Shown here piece after piece: positions 24,025 to 31,816 of a DNA stretch of 41,365 nucleotides; within the stretch, counting starts at the first letter, position 1, and each line of letters opens with the position of its first letter. The notes beneath the pieces were generated by a model. The model was not told where the DNA came from, made no database searches, and worked only from the letters and a program-made list of their open reading frames with translations. The DNA comes from CAYNTG01 sp964400105 (lineage in GTDB: Bacteria; UBP14; UBA6098), in NCBI GenBank assembly GCA_964400105.1, contig CAYNTG010000014.1, positions 1 through 41,365 of the forward strand. Direction: 5' to 3'. The translations under genes were made by a program, and so were the position numbers.

Positions 24025-25509
24025 ATGGTTAAAATCATTTATCGAGACCAAACGTCCGAGACAATAATAGCCCGCGACGATGTTGCCGGGGAAAACGAAT
24101 TGCACGGTAATTTCGCGTCGGACGGTTCTCGAACAGCCCCTACACACGATAACGATGTCCGTAGAGGTCGGTCGCAAACGGCCAACTCGACCACCGAAAC
24201 AAGAACGAAAACCAAAGACGGCTTATGCGGATCAATCAAATTATTGTTCGGAAGAGACCGTTCTCGTAACGCGATCATATGGGCAATTATTGGGTGGACA
24301 TTCGCTGTTACAATCGCACGAGCCATACGGATGCCAAACGACTTTTCTGAAGCTCATTGGCTTCTTGACTACAGGTTCGGCTTTATAAAGCGCGGACTGA
24401 TTGGATCGCTCTGCAGCATCTTCACGCGCTTGCTCGGCTGTGAGATGAATCCTCATATTATTCTCGCACTCTCGGTTGTCATGGTTTTCAGCATGTATGC
24501 CGCAATGCTTGTTATTTTTTATCGTTCATTTCGCCGGAACCAACCAAGAGATAGTTTATTTGCGATTGGACTTGTGTTTGCGTCGTCACCGTTTGTGGTC
24601 ATGAATGCCCACCTGCTTGGGTATTTCGACGCTATTCTGTATCTGTTCACAATAGCGTCGGTCGCGCTTACTCTACACAACCGCCCTTTTCTTGCCTCAC
24701 TTATCTCCGTCGTGGCGATTCTATCACACGAGAGCTACCTCTTGATCGGTTTTCCACTTGTATGTCTTGCGTCCGTGACAATCCTTATATCACGCAGGCA
24801 ACATGCAAGGTGGAGCACTTACATCGTCGCCCTCTGTATCCCCGTGTTGGCCTTTATAGCTATCGCCTTGATTCAATCCCTGACGACTGACGCACTGACA
24901 CTTCGTGGGCAAATTGCCGAGCATTTGCACGCGTTTGGAATCGATGCAACAGGAAGCAAGAAGTTTTCCATATGGCAAACGACAACATTCATGCAGTTCT
25001 TCCGCCGGCAAATTTGGAATTTTGGTGAGCATTTGCTGCACCCGGCTGTCCTGGCAGCTGTTGGACCATCGCTGTTGGCGATCTTGGTCTACATTTACTC
25101 TTCGTTCAAAATTCGCATTTTCAGTCTTTTTTCGATATTCTTGTTCTGTGTAATATGCGCTCCTCTCGCGATGCACGCGGTGGCCTGGGACACTGCACGT
25201 ATTTCAACATACACCATCGGTGGCACCTTCATCGCCGCGTGGATACTTTCGGAAACCAGAGTGGCTCGTAAGACCCATGACGCGTTCTTTCTCATTGCCA
25301 TTAATGCCGTAATACTGAATTCTTTCGCGCGAATACTGCTGATGGACGGCGAGGTTGAACGGTTTTCCGACATATCACGTATGCTCATTTATCTGCCTGC
25401 TATCCTCCTTGTTATCATCATCGCTGCAAGTAAGGCTCAAAAGAGTTCGAGGCAAACCGGATTCCCTATAAGCTATTGGCGACGACGAGCAGGAATCGGA
25501 GGTGGATGA
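24025..25509 (+). CDS. Polytopic membrane protein of unknown function
   Basis: 494 residues from the ATG at 24025; a TTG at 23977 would extend it by 16 residues without benefit. The first 80 residues are polar. After that there are about ten hydrophobic helices (NAIIWAIIGWTFAVTIARAI, IILALSVVMVFSMYAAMLVI, YIVALCIPVLAFIAIALI, MLIYLPAILLVIIIAASK). The segment AHWLLDYRFGFIKRGLIGSL after the first helix, and the conserved-looking ILSHESYLLIGFP, recall uncharacterised membrane proteins of surface-polysaccharide loci; this is a weak resemblance. Codon choice differs from the neighbouring genes (fewer GGC/GCG/TCG codons), and it stands at the left edge of the accessory stretch, so recent transfer is likely. 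Confidence 0.75.
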   Translation: MVKIIYRDQTSETIIARDDVAGENELHGNFASDGSRTAPTHDNDVRRGRSQTANSTTETRTKTKDGLCGSIKLLFGRDRSRNAIIWAIIGWTFAVTIARAIRMPNDFSEAHWLLDYRFGFIKRGLIGSLCSIFTRLLGCEMNPHIILALSVVMVFSMYAAMLVIFYRSFRRNQPRDSLFAIGLVFASSPFVVMNAHLLGYFDAILYLFTIASVALTLHNRPFLASLISVVAILSHESYLLIGFPLVCLASVTILISRRQHARWSTYIVALCIPVLAFIAIALIQSLTTDALTLRGQIAEHLHAFGIDATGSKKFSIWQTTTFMQFFRRQIWNFGEHLLHPAVLAAVGPSLLAILVYIYSSFKIRIFSLFSIFLFCVICAPLAMHAVAWDTARISTYTIGGTFIAAWILSETRVARKTHDAFFLIAINAVILNSFARILLMDGEVERFSDISRMLIYLPAILLVIIIAASKAQKSSRQTGFPISYWRRRAGIGGG

Positions 25510-25712
25510 GGAAAAAGTAGATACCGCGTTGCCGAATAATAATTAAAATCTATGTGAAAAGCACAAATATTTTGACTTACAAGTTATTTATATATATTTT
25601 TCAAGTGAAGAAGCGAACAAAACCCGCTAATTAGTCACCTAACAGTAAGCTAAGACAAGAAAACATAATTAGTAATTTAGACGAGAGGGCATTATGGTAA
25701 GCGTTTGAGTCT

Positions 25713-25944
25713 ATGACTTGGCACGAAATAGTAAGGTCGGGCAGTCTTCCGTTTTCGTTTCAGATATAAATAGGGAAGCCCAAAGAAGATTAGAAGAAAT
25801 AAAACAGGATGATGTAGACCAGATATTCTCTTTGCGGCTTACAGGGAAAAAAGGATTATAGGTATAAGAGAGGCACATATTCTGAAAATACTATGTTGGG
25901 ACCCCAATCACGAAGTTTGCCCTTCTACGTTAAAGGGTACTTAA
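25713..25944 (+). pseudogene. Relic of a small conserved hypothetical protein, frameshifted
   Basis: Pieces in different frames read MTWHEIVRSGS, then SDINREAQRRLEEIKQDDVD and QIFSLRLTGKKG, then GIREAHILKILCWDPNHEVC plus PSTLKGT and a stop at 25942-25944. I recognise the order (MTW.EI, EAQ.RL, F.LRLTG..R.WG.R, WWDP.H.V.PS) from a family of short hypothetical proteins. Here it has at least two frame changes and an internal deletion. The stop is 3 bases before the methyltransferase relic. AT-rich DNA between 25510 and 25712 shows nothing else. Confidence 0.6.
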
Positions 25945-25947
25945 CCC

Positions 25948-26052
25948 ATGAACACCCTCTACTACGGCGACAACTTAAAGATTCTGCGGAAGTATATTCC
26001 CGATAAGTCGGTGGATTTAATCTATCTCGAAAATTGCTCTAAAAAAGCTTGA
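25948..26052 (+). pseudogene. Truncated N-terminus of a site-specific DNA methyltransferase
   Basis: The ATG at 25948 reads MNTLYYGDNLKILRKYIPDK, SVDLIYLE, then NCSKKA and a stop at 26050. The start is the stereotyped beginning of beta-group (type III/N6-adenine or N4-cytosine) DNA methyltransferases, in which the next residues should be the catalytic DPPF/NSxxDY region. Homology stops exactly at the Asp of that motif: LIYLD-PPF is replaced by LIYLE-NCS. All catalytic and SAM-binding sequence is missing, so this is the scar of a deletion that removed a restriction-modification gene. Confidence 0.8.
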
Positions 26053-26138
26053 ACGATATTCTAACGTTTTTCTATATAAAAGAATGATATATAGGAGTTT
26101 TATACTGTCTTTATAAACATAGTTATGAGGAACGGATA

Positions 26139-26423
26139 ATGACAAAGAAATCTTCTGAAGGCCTATGTGAAATGTGTGGGCATTATGTCAAAGTAAGGCA
26201 GAGGGCACATATCGTTGCGGAAGGCCCAAAGAAAGGCCTTAATTTACTTATGCTGTGTCCATCTTGCCATATTATGTTTGATACACATATAAAGCCGAAA
26301 GTGTTTAAAGCCCTGGAACAAGCTGGCGTTGTCAACTTACCGAGCTCCTGGGAGAAATCTATTTATCAACAAGCTGCTGAAGCTTCACGGGTGTCGAGGA
26401 AAAAGAAATTGAAGAATCTGTAG
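26139..26423 (+). CDS. HNH endonuclease-like protein
   Basis: 94 residues with GAGG before the ATG (TTATGAGGAACGGATA). A CxxC pair (CEMCG, residues 10-13), RAHIVAEG (His24), NLLMLCPSCHIMFDTH with Cys40, Cys43, His44 and Asp48, and a helical basic tail (SRVSRKKKLKNL) make a zinc-ribbon HNH/beta-beta-alpha nuclease pattern. It lies 86 bases after the methyltransferase relic, so it may be the surviving nuclease partner of a lost restriction-modification system or an independent small HNH protein. The frame is intact although the methylase is gone, which would be toxic for a sequence-specific nuclease; it may therefore be inactive or silent. Cleavage activity is inferred from the motif only. Confidence 0.75.
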   Translation: MTKKSSEGLCEMCGHYVKVRQRAHIVAEGPKKGLNLLMLCPSCHIMFDTHIKPKVFKALEQAGVVNLPSSWEKSIYQQAAEASRVSRKKKLKNL

Positions 26424-26533
26424 ATTAATAGTAGTTCTTATATGTTTTATCGATTCCTTCAGTTTTGTATGGGAATAGTTATTCTGATATTCGGGCGCGA
26501 GGCTTCCATCGCATCGTTCATTATATTTTTATA

Positions 26534-26642
26534 TTTCGTAGGTGAACACCTGTTGAGCGGAGCGAAATCCCACGGGTGTGTGCTCCCGGTTCTAGGAACA
26601 GGCGAAAAACTGGCTGGACGAGCACGCTAGTCTCCTACGAAA
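26534..26642. repeat. 109-bp element bounded by 9-bp inverted repeats
   Basis: TTTCGTAGG at 26534-26542 and its complement CCTACGAAA at 26634-26642 bound a segment containing an AGGTGAACACCT palindrome. The outline (GTAGG...CCTAC ends around GAACAC-type palindromes) resembles non-coding palindromic interspersed repeats seen in many environmental genomes. Confidence 0.45.
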
Positions 26643-26680
26643 CAAGACTGTCGGCTGGCACGGGAAGCGGGGGTCGGGGG

Positions 26681-26723
26681 ATGGGGGTTTTGCGTCCTAC
26701 TGGAACCGCAAAAACCGTGACAG
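26681..26723. repeat. Interspersed repeat, copy 2 (related to 581-621)
   Basis: ATGGGGGTTTTGCGTCC then GGAACCGCAAAAACCGTGAC; see the entry at 581-621. The two copies have the same order and orientation, and their G-rich left shoulder is also shared. Confidence 0.45.
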
Positions 26724-26753
26724 CCGCCGGCAAGATTTATTTAGCAAAACATG

Positions 26754-26782
26754 TTGCGTATTCAATAAAAGCGTATTATCTT
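26754..26782 (+). promoter_or_regulatory. Possible promoter of the lamin-tail gene
   Basis: TTGCGT at 26754-26759, 17 bases, TATCTT at 26777-26782. A weak match, supported mainly by position. Confidence 0.3.
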
Positions 26783-26851
26783 GTTGCTAAAAGCAACGAA
26801 GACGAAATTTTTTAAGGAAAGAATACAAATAATGTTTAACAAGGAGGAATG

Positions 26852-28489
26852 ATGAAGACAGTATCGATCTTGTTTTTGATTCTAACCGCTGCCCTTTTCG
26901 CGGCAAGTCCGGGGGACATCGTGGTCAACGAGATCATGTTCAACGGCCCGGAATCCGGCACCGACAACGAGTGGGTCGAGCTTTACAACATCACAATTGG
27001 GCCTATCCATCTCGATTCGACATGGACGCTAACCGACGGCGAGGGAACATTCGATTTCGCTCCGATCAATATTATGGGAGGAAGTTATCTCACAATCGAG
27101 GTGAACGAGAACAGCACGGTGCCTTTCCCATTCACTCCGGATATCGACGCCACCGGCTTCGGGATCGCGCTTGGGAACTCCAACGACGACATCGTTCTTC
27201 TCGAGGGAACGACGGTTATCGATTCCGTTACATACGACGATGCATGGGGAGCCGACGGCGACGGCCCTTCTTTGGAGAGAATCGATCCGCTTGGCCCGTC
27301 GAATTCAAGCTCGAACTGGGGACCGAGCACGGTCGATGCCGGAACTCCCGGTGCGGAAAATACGCTTCACGGCGCGGATGTCGATTTCCCGCCGATGGTC
27401 GAGGACATCGCGCATTCGCCGGAATATCCGACCCCGACAGACGATGTTACCGTCACGGCGACTATCACCGACGACGGAATCATCACAAAAGCGCTGCTCT
27501 TTTACAACGTAGATGACGGTGCAACCGATTCGACAACATTCGCGGACGACGGCGCGCACGGCGACGGTTCCGCAGGTGACGATACATGGGGCGGATTTAT
27601 CCCGGCTACACCGGTAGGTTCAACCGTTCGGTATTATCTCGTCGTCGAGGACGACAGCCTGCATTCGGACACATCGTGGACATATGCCTATTTCGTCACC
27701 TCCGGTGACACGATCGACGGCGATCTCGTTATCAACGAGATAATGTTCAATCCACAGTATCCGCGCAACGACAGCTATTTCGAGTTCATCGAGTTTTACA
27801 ATCGCGGCACGACAGATATTTACGCCTCCGGCTGGTTTATCAAGGACAATTCGGAATTCAACACGTTCATGCTGCCACTCGGCGGCGTTACCGTTGCGGC
27901 CGGTGGATATTTGGTCGTTGCCAAGAACGCCGATTCTATCGAGGCGAACTATTCCATCACCGGCGTCGTTGGAGGGATGTCTTTCAGCCTCAACAACGAC
28001 GGCGACGCGGTGCGGCTTTACAACGGCGACTGCGACCTCGTGGACTACGTCGTATTCACGGATACCGATCCGTGGCCGGAGGCACCAGACGGAGACGGCC
28101 CATCGCTCGAACTCATCAATCCGACTTTCGATAACTACCTCGCATCGAGCTGGCAGGCGAGCGCCGGCGACGGCACTCCCGGATCATCAAACTCGGATAA
28201 TATCGACGAGGCGGGCGTTAGGCCGGTCGATTTCGCGCTGATGACAATTTCGCCGAATCCGTTCAACTCGACGGCAAAAATCTCGATAGAACTTCCGGAA
28301 GATGAAACGATAAAACTTTCGGCGTTCGATATCGACGGCAGACTGGTCGATGAAATATTCTCCGGCCAAATGAGCGCGGGTATCTATAAATTCGCCCTTA
28401 CTCTGGAAAAAGCACCTTCCGGTGTGTATCTTATCAAGATGCAAACCGGCGGAAAAACTTTGACAAAAAGGGCTTTGTTGGTCAAATAG
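26852..28489 (+). CDS. Secreted protein with two lamin-tail domains and a type-A sorting-like C-terminus
   Basis: 545 residues. Two ATG codons are adjacent; the second (26852) is preferred because AAGGAGG at 26841-26847 is 4 bases from it and only 1 from the first. Signal peptide MKTVSILFLILTAALFAA. Lamin-tail domain 1 spans about 20-165 (PGDIVVNEIMFNGPESGTDN, EWVELYN, GPSLERIDP, GTPGAEN). An Ig-like segment with paired Asp-rich loops spans about 180-285. Lamin-tail domain 2 spans about 290-450 (LVINEIMFNPQYPRND, EFIEFYN, GDGTPGSSN). The last 80 residues (ISPNPFNSTAKISIELPED, SAGIYKFALTL, GVYLIKMQTGGK) are the NPFN-type C-terminal domain used as a type IX secretion signal in Bacteroidetes. 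Probably surface-located. No type IX genes are in this window. Confidence 0.88.
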   Translation: MKTVSILFLILTAALFAASPGDIVVNEIMFNGPESGTDNEWVELYNITIGPIHLDSTWTLTDGEGTFDFAPINIMGGSYLTIEVNENSTVPFPFTPDIDATGFGIALGNSNDDIVLLEGTTVIDSVTYDDAWGADGDGPSLERIDPLGPSNSSSNWGPSTVDAGTPGAENTLHGADVDFPPMVEDIAHSPEYPTPTDDVTVTATITDDGIITKALLFYNVDDGATDSTTFADDGAHGDGSAGDDTWGGFIPATPVGSTVRYYLVVEDDSLHSDTSWTYAYFVTSGDTIDGDLVINEIMFNPQYPRNDSYFEFIEFYNRGTTDIYASGWFIKDNSEFNTFMLPLGGVTVAAGGYLVVAKNADSIEANYSITGVVGGMSFSLNNDGDAVRLYNGDCDLVDYVVFTDTDPWPEAPDGDGPSLELINPTFDNYLASSWQASAGDGTPGSSNSDNIDEAGVRPVDFALMTISPNPFNSTAKISIELPEDETIKLSAFDIDGRLVDEIFSGQMSAGIYKFALTLEKAPSGVYLIKMQTGGKTLTKRALLVK

Positions 28490-28516
28490 CCTTTCCGGTC
28501 GGACGGCAAACATATT

Positions 28517-28545
28517 TTCGGGGGTCGCGAATGCGGCCCCTCGAA
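28517..28545. terminator. GC-rich stem-loop after the lamin-tail gene
   Basis: TTCG-GGGGTCGC pairs with GCGGCCCC-T-CGAA around a GAAT loop: 12 pairs including one G-U, with one bulged T. It lies 27 bases after the stop. No strong T-run follows, so the efficiency is uncertain. Confidence 0.45.
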
Positions 28546-28599
28546 TAAAAGGATGAACGGAATGACTTTTATATTGTCGATTGGACAAGTCGGGGTTCC

Positions 28600-30882
28600 A
28601 TGAATTGCGCGCAGAAAAGGGCTTCGACCTCTTTAATAATCGCGCTGGTTTTACTTTTAGCGGTTTTTGGGCTTCTCGGCCAGGAGCTACAAACACCGAA
28701 GTTTCGCGTCCTGTATTGGTCCGGCGGCGTGTTGGACAGCCTTATATATCAGCCTCGCAACGAGGGTATCGACGCCTATGTCTGCCACAATGGATATTGG
28801 CCCACAGACGGAATCTATTGCGACAGCATCAATTATGGCTATTCACCACAACTTGCCATGAAAGAGGACTGGCACTGGACGAGGCGTTCCTTCATCCGAT
28901 TCGACACCACCTTAGCGACATACGATTCGCTGGAAACATGCCAAATATGGTTATACAAATACGGCACCGCCACGAACTCGAACTGGATACAGGCGTATCT
29001 CGTTACCGGTGCGTGGGAGGAAGCCACAATAACCTGGGATACCGCTCCCACCGTCAATATTACGGTCGCCTCCGATCAATGGACGCCCGCCTTTCCCGAT
29101 TGGGAGGGGTGGTTTTCGCTCGATATATCGACGCTTTATGAAAACTGGGTTGCCGGGCCAAACTATGGCCTTCAACTTCGACAGCAGGACCTCGATTCCA
29201 ACGATGGCCAGGAAGTATATTCATCCGATATGCTATTTTGCTCTCTATCCATCGATTCACTATGGCTTTACGAGGAAACCGACTGCGACGGTGAGAATCT
29301 GGTCGAGATTTGCTATGAAGCGAACGACGGCGTTGTAGATTCGTTTTTTACCGATTTCAGATTAACCGATTTGGGAACTCCGGTGCCGGTTCATACGATA
29401 CTCGAAACAGTGCCGGGTTATGCTCCGCCGAATATCGGCTGGGTAAATTCCGGCACGCACTGCTTTTACTGGGATATGCACGCCGATTATCCCGAACACG
29501 AGGGCTGCAATTTCGAGATCGAGATTTCCGCGCATAACCAGACCCTGGAAATACTTACGGTTACAGACTCCTTCGCTATTACAGATGCCGAAGGCGTAGC
29601 ATGGGACGGCGAATTTTTACGGGTTACGCGAAGCTGGTATAGTTCGCCTCTCGACACACAGCGCGTCTTTCGCGTCGATCCGTTCACGCACGAGGTTTTC
29701 GCGGATTCTTGCAATGTCGATGACCTCTTCGACGGCTACACCGCCGACTGCGAATGGCACGACGGCTATCTCTGGATCCTCGGCGGCGGCCTTTCGGCAC
29801 AGCGCGCAAAGCTTTTTAAATTCGATGTCTCGACATGCACGATAGTCGATTCTTCCGCAGCGGTGATTCCGCCGACACGATGGGGACAGGGTATCGCGTG
29901 GCATGGAAGCCATTTCTATGCGACCGACTCGCGGGGGAAAATATACGAAGTCGATCCGACACCGCCATATACATCGACGCTCTGGCTCGACCTCGAAACG
30001 TTGCACCCCGGCCTCATGGACGGCGCTATCTCCGCCGATGCGCTCGTTTTCGCGCTCGGCTCGATATGGATACTAAGAAATCCTGGCCCGGCCGGACATG
30101 TCCTGCTTCAATTCGATTTTGCGGGGAATGTCATCGACAGCTTCGCGCTTTCAGCGACGACCGGATTCGGCCCGGAGGGGATCACCTTCGACGGAAGCTG
30201 TTTCTGGTATACCGATCACGCCAAAGACTTCGTCTATCGGGTCTGCCTCTGGGCGTGCGACGACACCTCGAACGTCATGGCCTGCCTCGACTCGAAGAAT
30301 CCGACGATTACCGCGATCTGCCTGCCCGAGCCGGTTTATGCCGGTGATATGGCTACCGCGAATTGGCTTATAGACGACCTTTTCACCGGAGATATTCCCG
30401 GAAGCCTCATCGTTACAGACGGCACGATCCACGATGTCTATTCGACATCCGGGACGAGCGCGGATTTCTCCGTCCCGGCAACGTGCGAATCGCTCACGAT
30501 CATCGTCGTACAGCCGGATTCATTCTGCAACTGGGGTCGGGATAGCTGCAAGATCGCGGTTTGCAATCCGTTCGATGTCGCCATCGAATGCGCGCCCTGC
30601 GGCGGCACAAGTTCTTGTCCGGATCAGTCGATTCGTTACAACGTAATCGATACGCTCTGCAGCACGAGTCCATTTGCGGCCTATTTCACCGTGAAGGTCT
30701 TCAGCTCGCCAACGGACAGCGTCGTTATTTATCCGGTGGGGCCTTCGAGCGACGTGATATTCACGACATCCGGCGATTCGACCACCGTGGAGATACGCGG
30801 AATTCCATACACCGACGGCGACAGCATCTGGGCGAGCCTCGACAGCCTCGAAACCGAATCGGGCTGCATCACCTCGCCCTAA
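28600..30882 (+). CDS. Secreted DNRLRE-domain protein with propeller-like repeats
   Basis: 760 residues with a signal-like segment (TSLIIALVLLLAVFGLLG). Residues about 50-215 are a DNRLRE-type beta-sandwich: RRSFIRFDTTLATYDSLETC, GAWEEATITWDTAPTV, and FSLDISTLYENWVAGPNYGL followed by QLRQ. The middle (about 320-570) repeats WDGEFLRVT, WHDGYLWILGGG, WHGSHFYATDSRGKIYEVDP and FDGSCFWYTDHAKDFVYRV, like a beta-propeller of the SMP-30/NHL kind. The rest is Ig-like and Cys-rich (CAPCGGTSSCPDQ). It ends abruptly in ESGCITSP and lacks the FlgD or NPFN tail found on the other large secreted proteins here. Its stop overlaps the stop of the small minus-strand gene at 30879, so the C-terminus may have been lost. 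Function unknown. Confidence 0.82.
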   Translation: MNCAQKRASTSLIIALVLLLAVFGLLGQELQTPKFRVLYWSGGVLDSLIYQPRNEGIDAYVCHNGYWPTDGIYCDSINYGYSPQLAMKEDWHWTRRSFIRFDTTLATYDSLETCQIWLYKYGTATNSNWIQAYLVTGAWEEATITWDTAPTVNITVASDQWTPAFPDWEGWFSLDISTLYENWVAGPNYGLQLRQQDLDSNDGQEVYSSDMLFCSLSIDSLWLYEETDCDGENLVEICYEANDGVVDSFFTDFRLTDLGTPVPVHTILETVPGYAPPNIGWVNSGTHCFYWDMHADYPEHEGCNFEIEISAHNQTLEILTVTDSFAITDAEGVAWDGEFLRVTRSWYSSPLDTQRVFRVDPFTHEVFADSCNVDDLFDGYTADCEWHDGYLWILGGGLSAQRAKLFKFDVSTCTIVDSSAAVIPPTRWGQGIAWHGSHFYATDSRGKIYEVDPTPPYTSTLWLDLETLHPGLMDGAISADALVFALGSIWILRNPGPAGHVLLQFDFAGNVIDSFALSATTGFGPEGITFDGSCFWYTDHAKDFVYRVCLWACDDTSNVMACLDSKNPTITAICLPEPVYAGDMATANWLIDDLFTGDIPGSLIVTDGTIHDVYSTSGTSADFSVPATCESLTIIVVQPDSFCNWGRDSCKIAVCNPFDVAIECAPCGGTSSCPDQSIRYNVIDTLCSTSPFAAYFTVKVFSSPTDSVVIYPVGPSSDVIFTTSGDSTTVEIRGIPYTDGDSIWASLDSLETESGCITSP

Positions 30883-31127
30883 ACGAACTCCTCTTCCGGG
30901 ATAAAAAGGAACCGCGACATCTTTTGAGATGGCTTTTCCCTCAGGCCGATAAGATCGACTTCGCCATCGCGAACCTTGCGGAATATCCTTTCGAGTTTCT
31001 CCGGCGGAAGGTCCTGCAGCGACAATAGATAGACCTTATTTCTGCGCCTTTCGCGCTCTTTCCGCGCCTCGATTCTCCTCGACGAAAGTTCTTTACGGGG
31101 TCTTTTTGGCAATCTTCTGTGTGTCAT
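30879..31127 (-). CDS. Small basic protein, unknown
   Basis: 82 residues from the ATG at 31127, chosen because AAGGAG stands 4 bases upstream; a TTG-initiated longer form would swallow that site. Sequence: MTHRRLPKRPRKELSSRRIE, a strongly basic first half, then LSLQDLPPEKLERIFRKVRD and an acidic end (FIPEEEFV). Its TAG overlaps the stop of the DNRLRE gene. It lies 8 bases downstream of the gene at 31136 on the same strand. No family is recognised; the basic N-terminus suggests nucleic-acid binding. Confidence 0.55.
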   Translation of the reverse strand: MTHRRLPKRPRKELSSRRIEARKERERRRNKVYLLSLQDLPPEKLERIFRKVRDGEVDLIGLREKPSQKMSRFLFIPEEEFV

Positions 31128-31135
31128 TTTTCTCC

Positions 31136-31324
31136 TTATGCACAATTCGAGCTGTAGATTATGGTCCTGACCGTATCCGGTGCTATCTGTCCTTTAAGCT
31201 CCTCGGACACCACCCTCGATGCGGTTCGGACGCTCATATTCTGTTCGCGAAGTTCGTCGAAACGTTTACGAATCCACCTGTTTCGCCTCACGGTATAGCT
31301 CCTCGATTCATTTTTTAGTTTCAT
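31136..31324 (-). CDS. Small putative helix-turn-helix protein
   Basis: 62 residues with ATG at 31324 and AAAGGT upstream. MKLKNESRSYTVRRNRWIRK is basic. The following FDELREQNMSVRTASRVVSE, then APDTVRTIIYS, has the spacing of a short HTH (helix, turn at about residue 45-48, second helix). It overlaps the regulatory zone of the following small gene, so the two minus-strand ORFs form a pair. It is divergent from the gene at 31409. Function unknown; a repressor of this small locus is possible. Confidence 0.5.
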   Translation of the reverse strand: MKLKNESRSYTVRRNRWIRKRFDELREQNMSVRTASRVVSEELKGQIAPDTVRTIIYSSNCA

Positions 31325-31345
31325 TTTTTCTACCTTTCATCCGAC

Positions 31346-31374
31346 TTGACAGTTAAACATGCTGAACGTATATT
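31346..31374 (+). promoter_or_regulatory. Strong sigma-70-type promoter of the gene at 31409
   Basis: TTGACA (perfect) at 31346-31351, a 17-base spacer and TATATT at 31369-31374, predicting a start near 31381 and a 28-base leader. It is the best promoter match in the window. Confidence 0.65.
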
Positions 31375-31408
31375 TCTTTTGATTTTTAAAAAAACAGGAT
31401 GGTTATAA

Positions 31409-31735
31409 ATGGATTTTAATTCTCTCGTCGGCAAAACGGTGAGGATTAACCTTATCGGGGTCGAGTTTCAGGACCCGTATATCCGGCCGAAGATCGGCTC
31501 TGGCGAACCGACTATGACATTCGTGGCTCAGGTCGAATCGGTGGACGAGTTCGGCATCTGGATAAAGGTGGACGATTTCCCCGTGTATGACAATGTCGAA
31601 CGCAAAAAGGAGGAGAACATCGCTTTTATCCTCCTTCGTTATGAATATATTTCCTCGATAGTTCATTTTCCCGAAGTGGAAGAGAATGATTCAAAGTCGA
31701 GCCGGATAGGTTTCATAGCCGACTACGACAGCTAA
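31409..31735 (+). CDS. Conserved-looking small cytoplasmic protein, unknown
   Basis: 108 residues with no signal or membrane segment. The core alternates strands: LVGKTVRINLIGVEFQDPYI, TMTFVAQVESVDEFGIWIKV and ENIAFILLRYEYISSIVHFP. This pattern (two or three strands, a turn, an aromatic strand with a final IxSIVHFPE) suggests a small beta-barrel such as an SH3/Sm-like fold, which is only a guess. It has its own strong promoter and is followed 81 bases later by an XRE regulator on the same strand. Not assigned to a family. Confidence 0.7.
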   Translation: MDFNSLVGKTVRINLIGVEFQDPYIRPKIGSGEPTMTFVAQVESVDEFGIWIKVDDFPVYDNVERKKEENIAFILLRYEYISSIVHFPEVEENDSKSSRIGFIADYDS

Positions 31736-31792
31736 AAAGAACATTTGTTCGCTTAATAAAGTATCGACCGAAGCGGGAAAGTCAAGCATTAT

Positions 31793-31808
31793 TTCACGTG
31801 GAAGTGAA
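31793..31808. promoter_or_regulatory. Possible operator upstream of the XRE gene
   Basis: TTCAC-GTGGAA-GTGAA is a 5-bp inverted repeat located 9 bases before the GTG start. A partial echo (TTCACATGGAAAT) occurs just inside the gene. Such a site could be autoregulatory for the HTH protein. Confidence 0.3.
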
Positions 31809-31816
31809 TTTTTTCG

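Larger units (their letters stand above)
26424..26851. other. Intergenic region with repeat remnants
   Basis: A 428-bp interval without a supported gene. An open frame at 26442-26630 runs through repeat DNA and is not believable. It holds an inverted-repeat-bounded element (26534-26642), copy 2 of an interspersed repeat (26681-26723) and a weak promoter match. Confidence 0.55.

Noticed and set aside
26442..26630. 62-residue open frame
   Set aside because: It runs into the inverted-repeat element and its second half is translated repeat DNA.
30879..31324. Toxin-antitoxin pair formed by the two small minus-strand ORFs
   Set aside because: Size and arrangement would fit, but neither sequence shows a recognised toxin or antitoxin motif.
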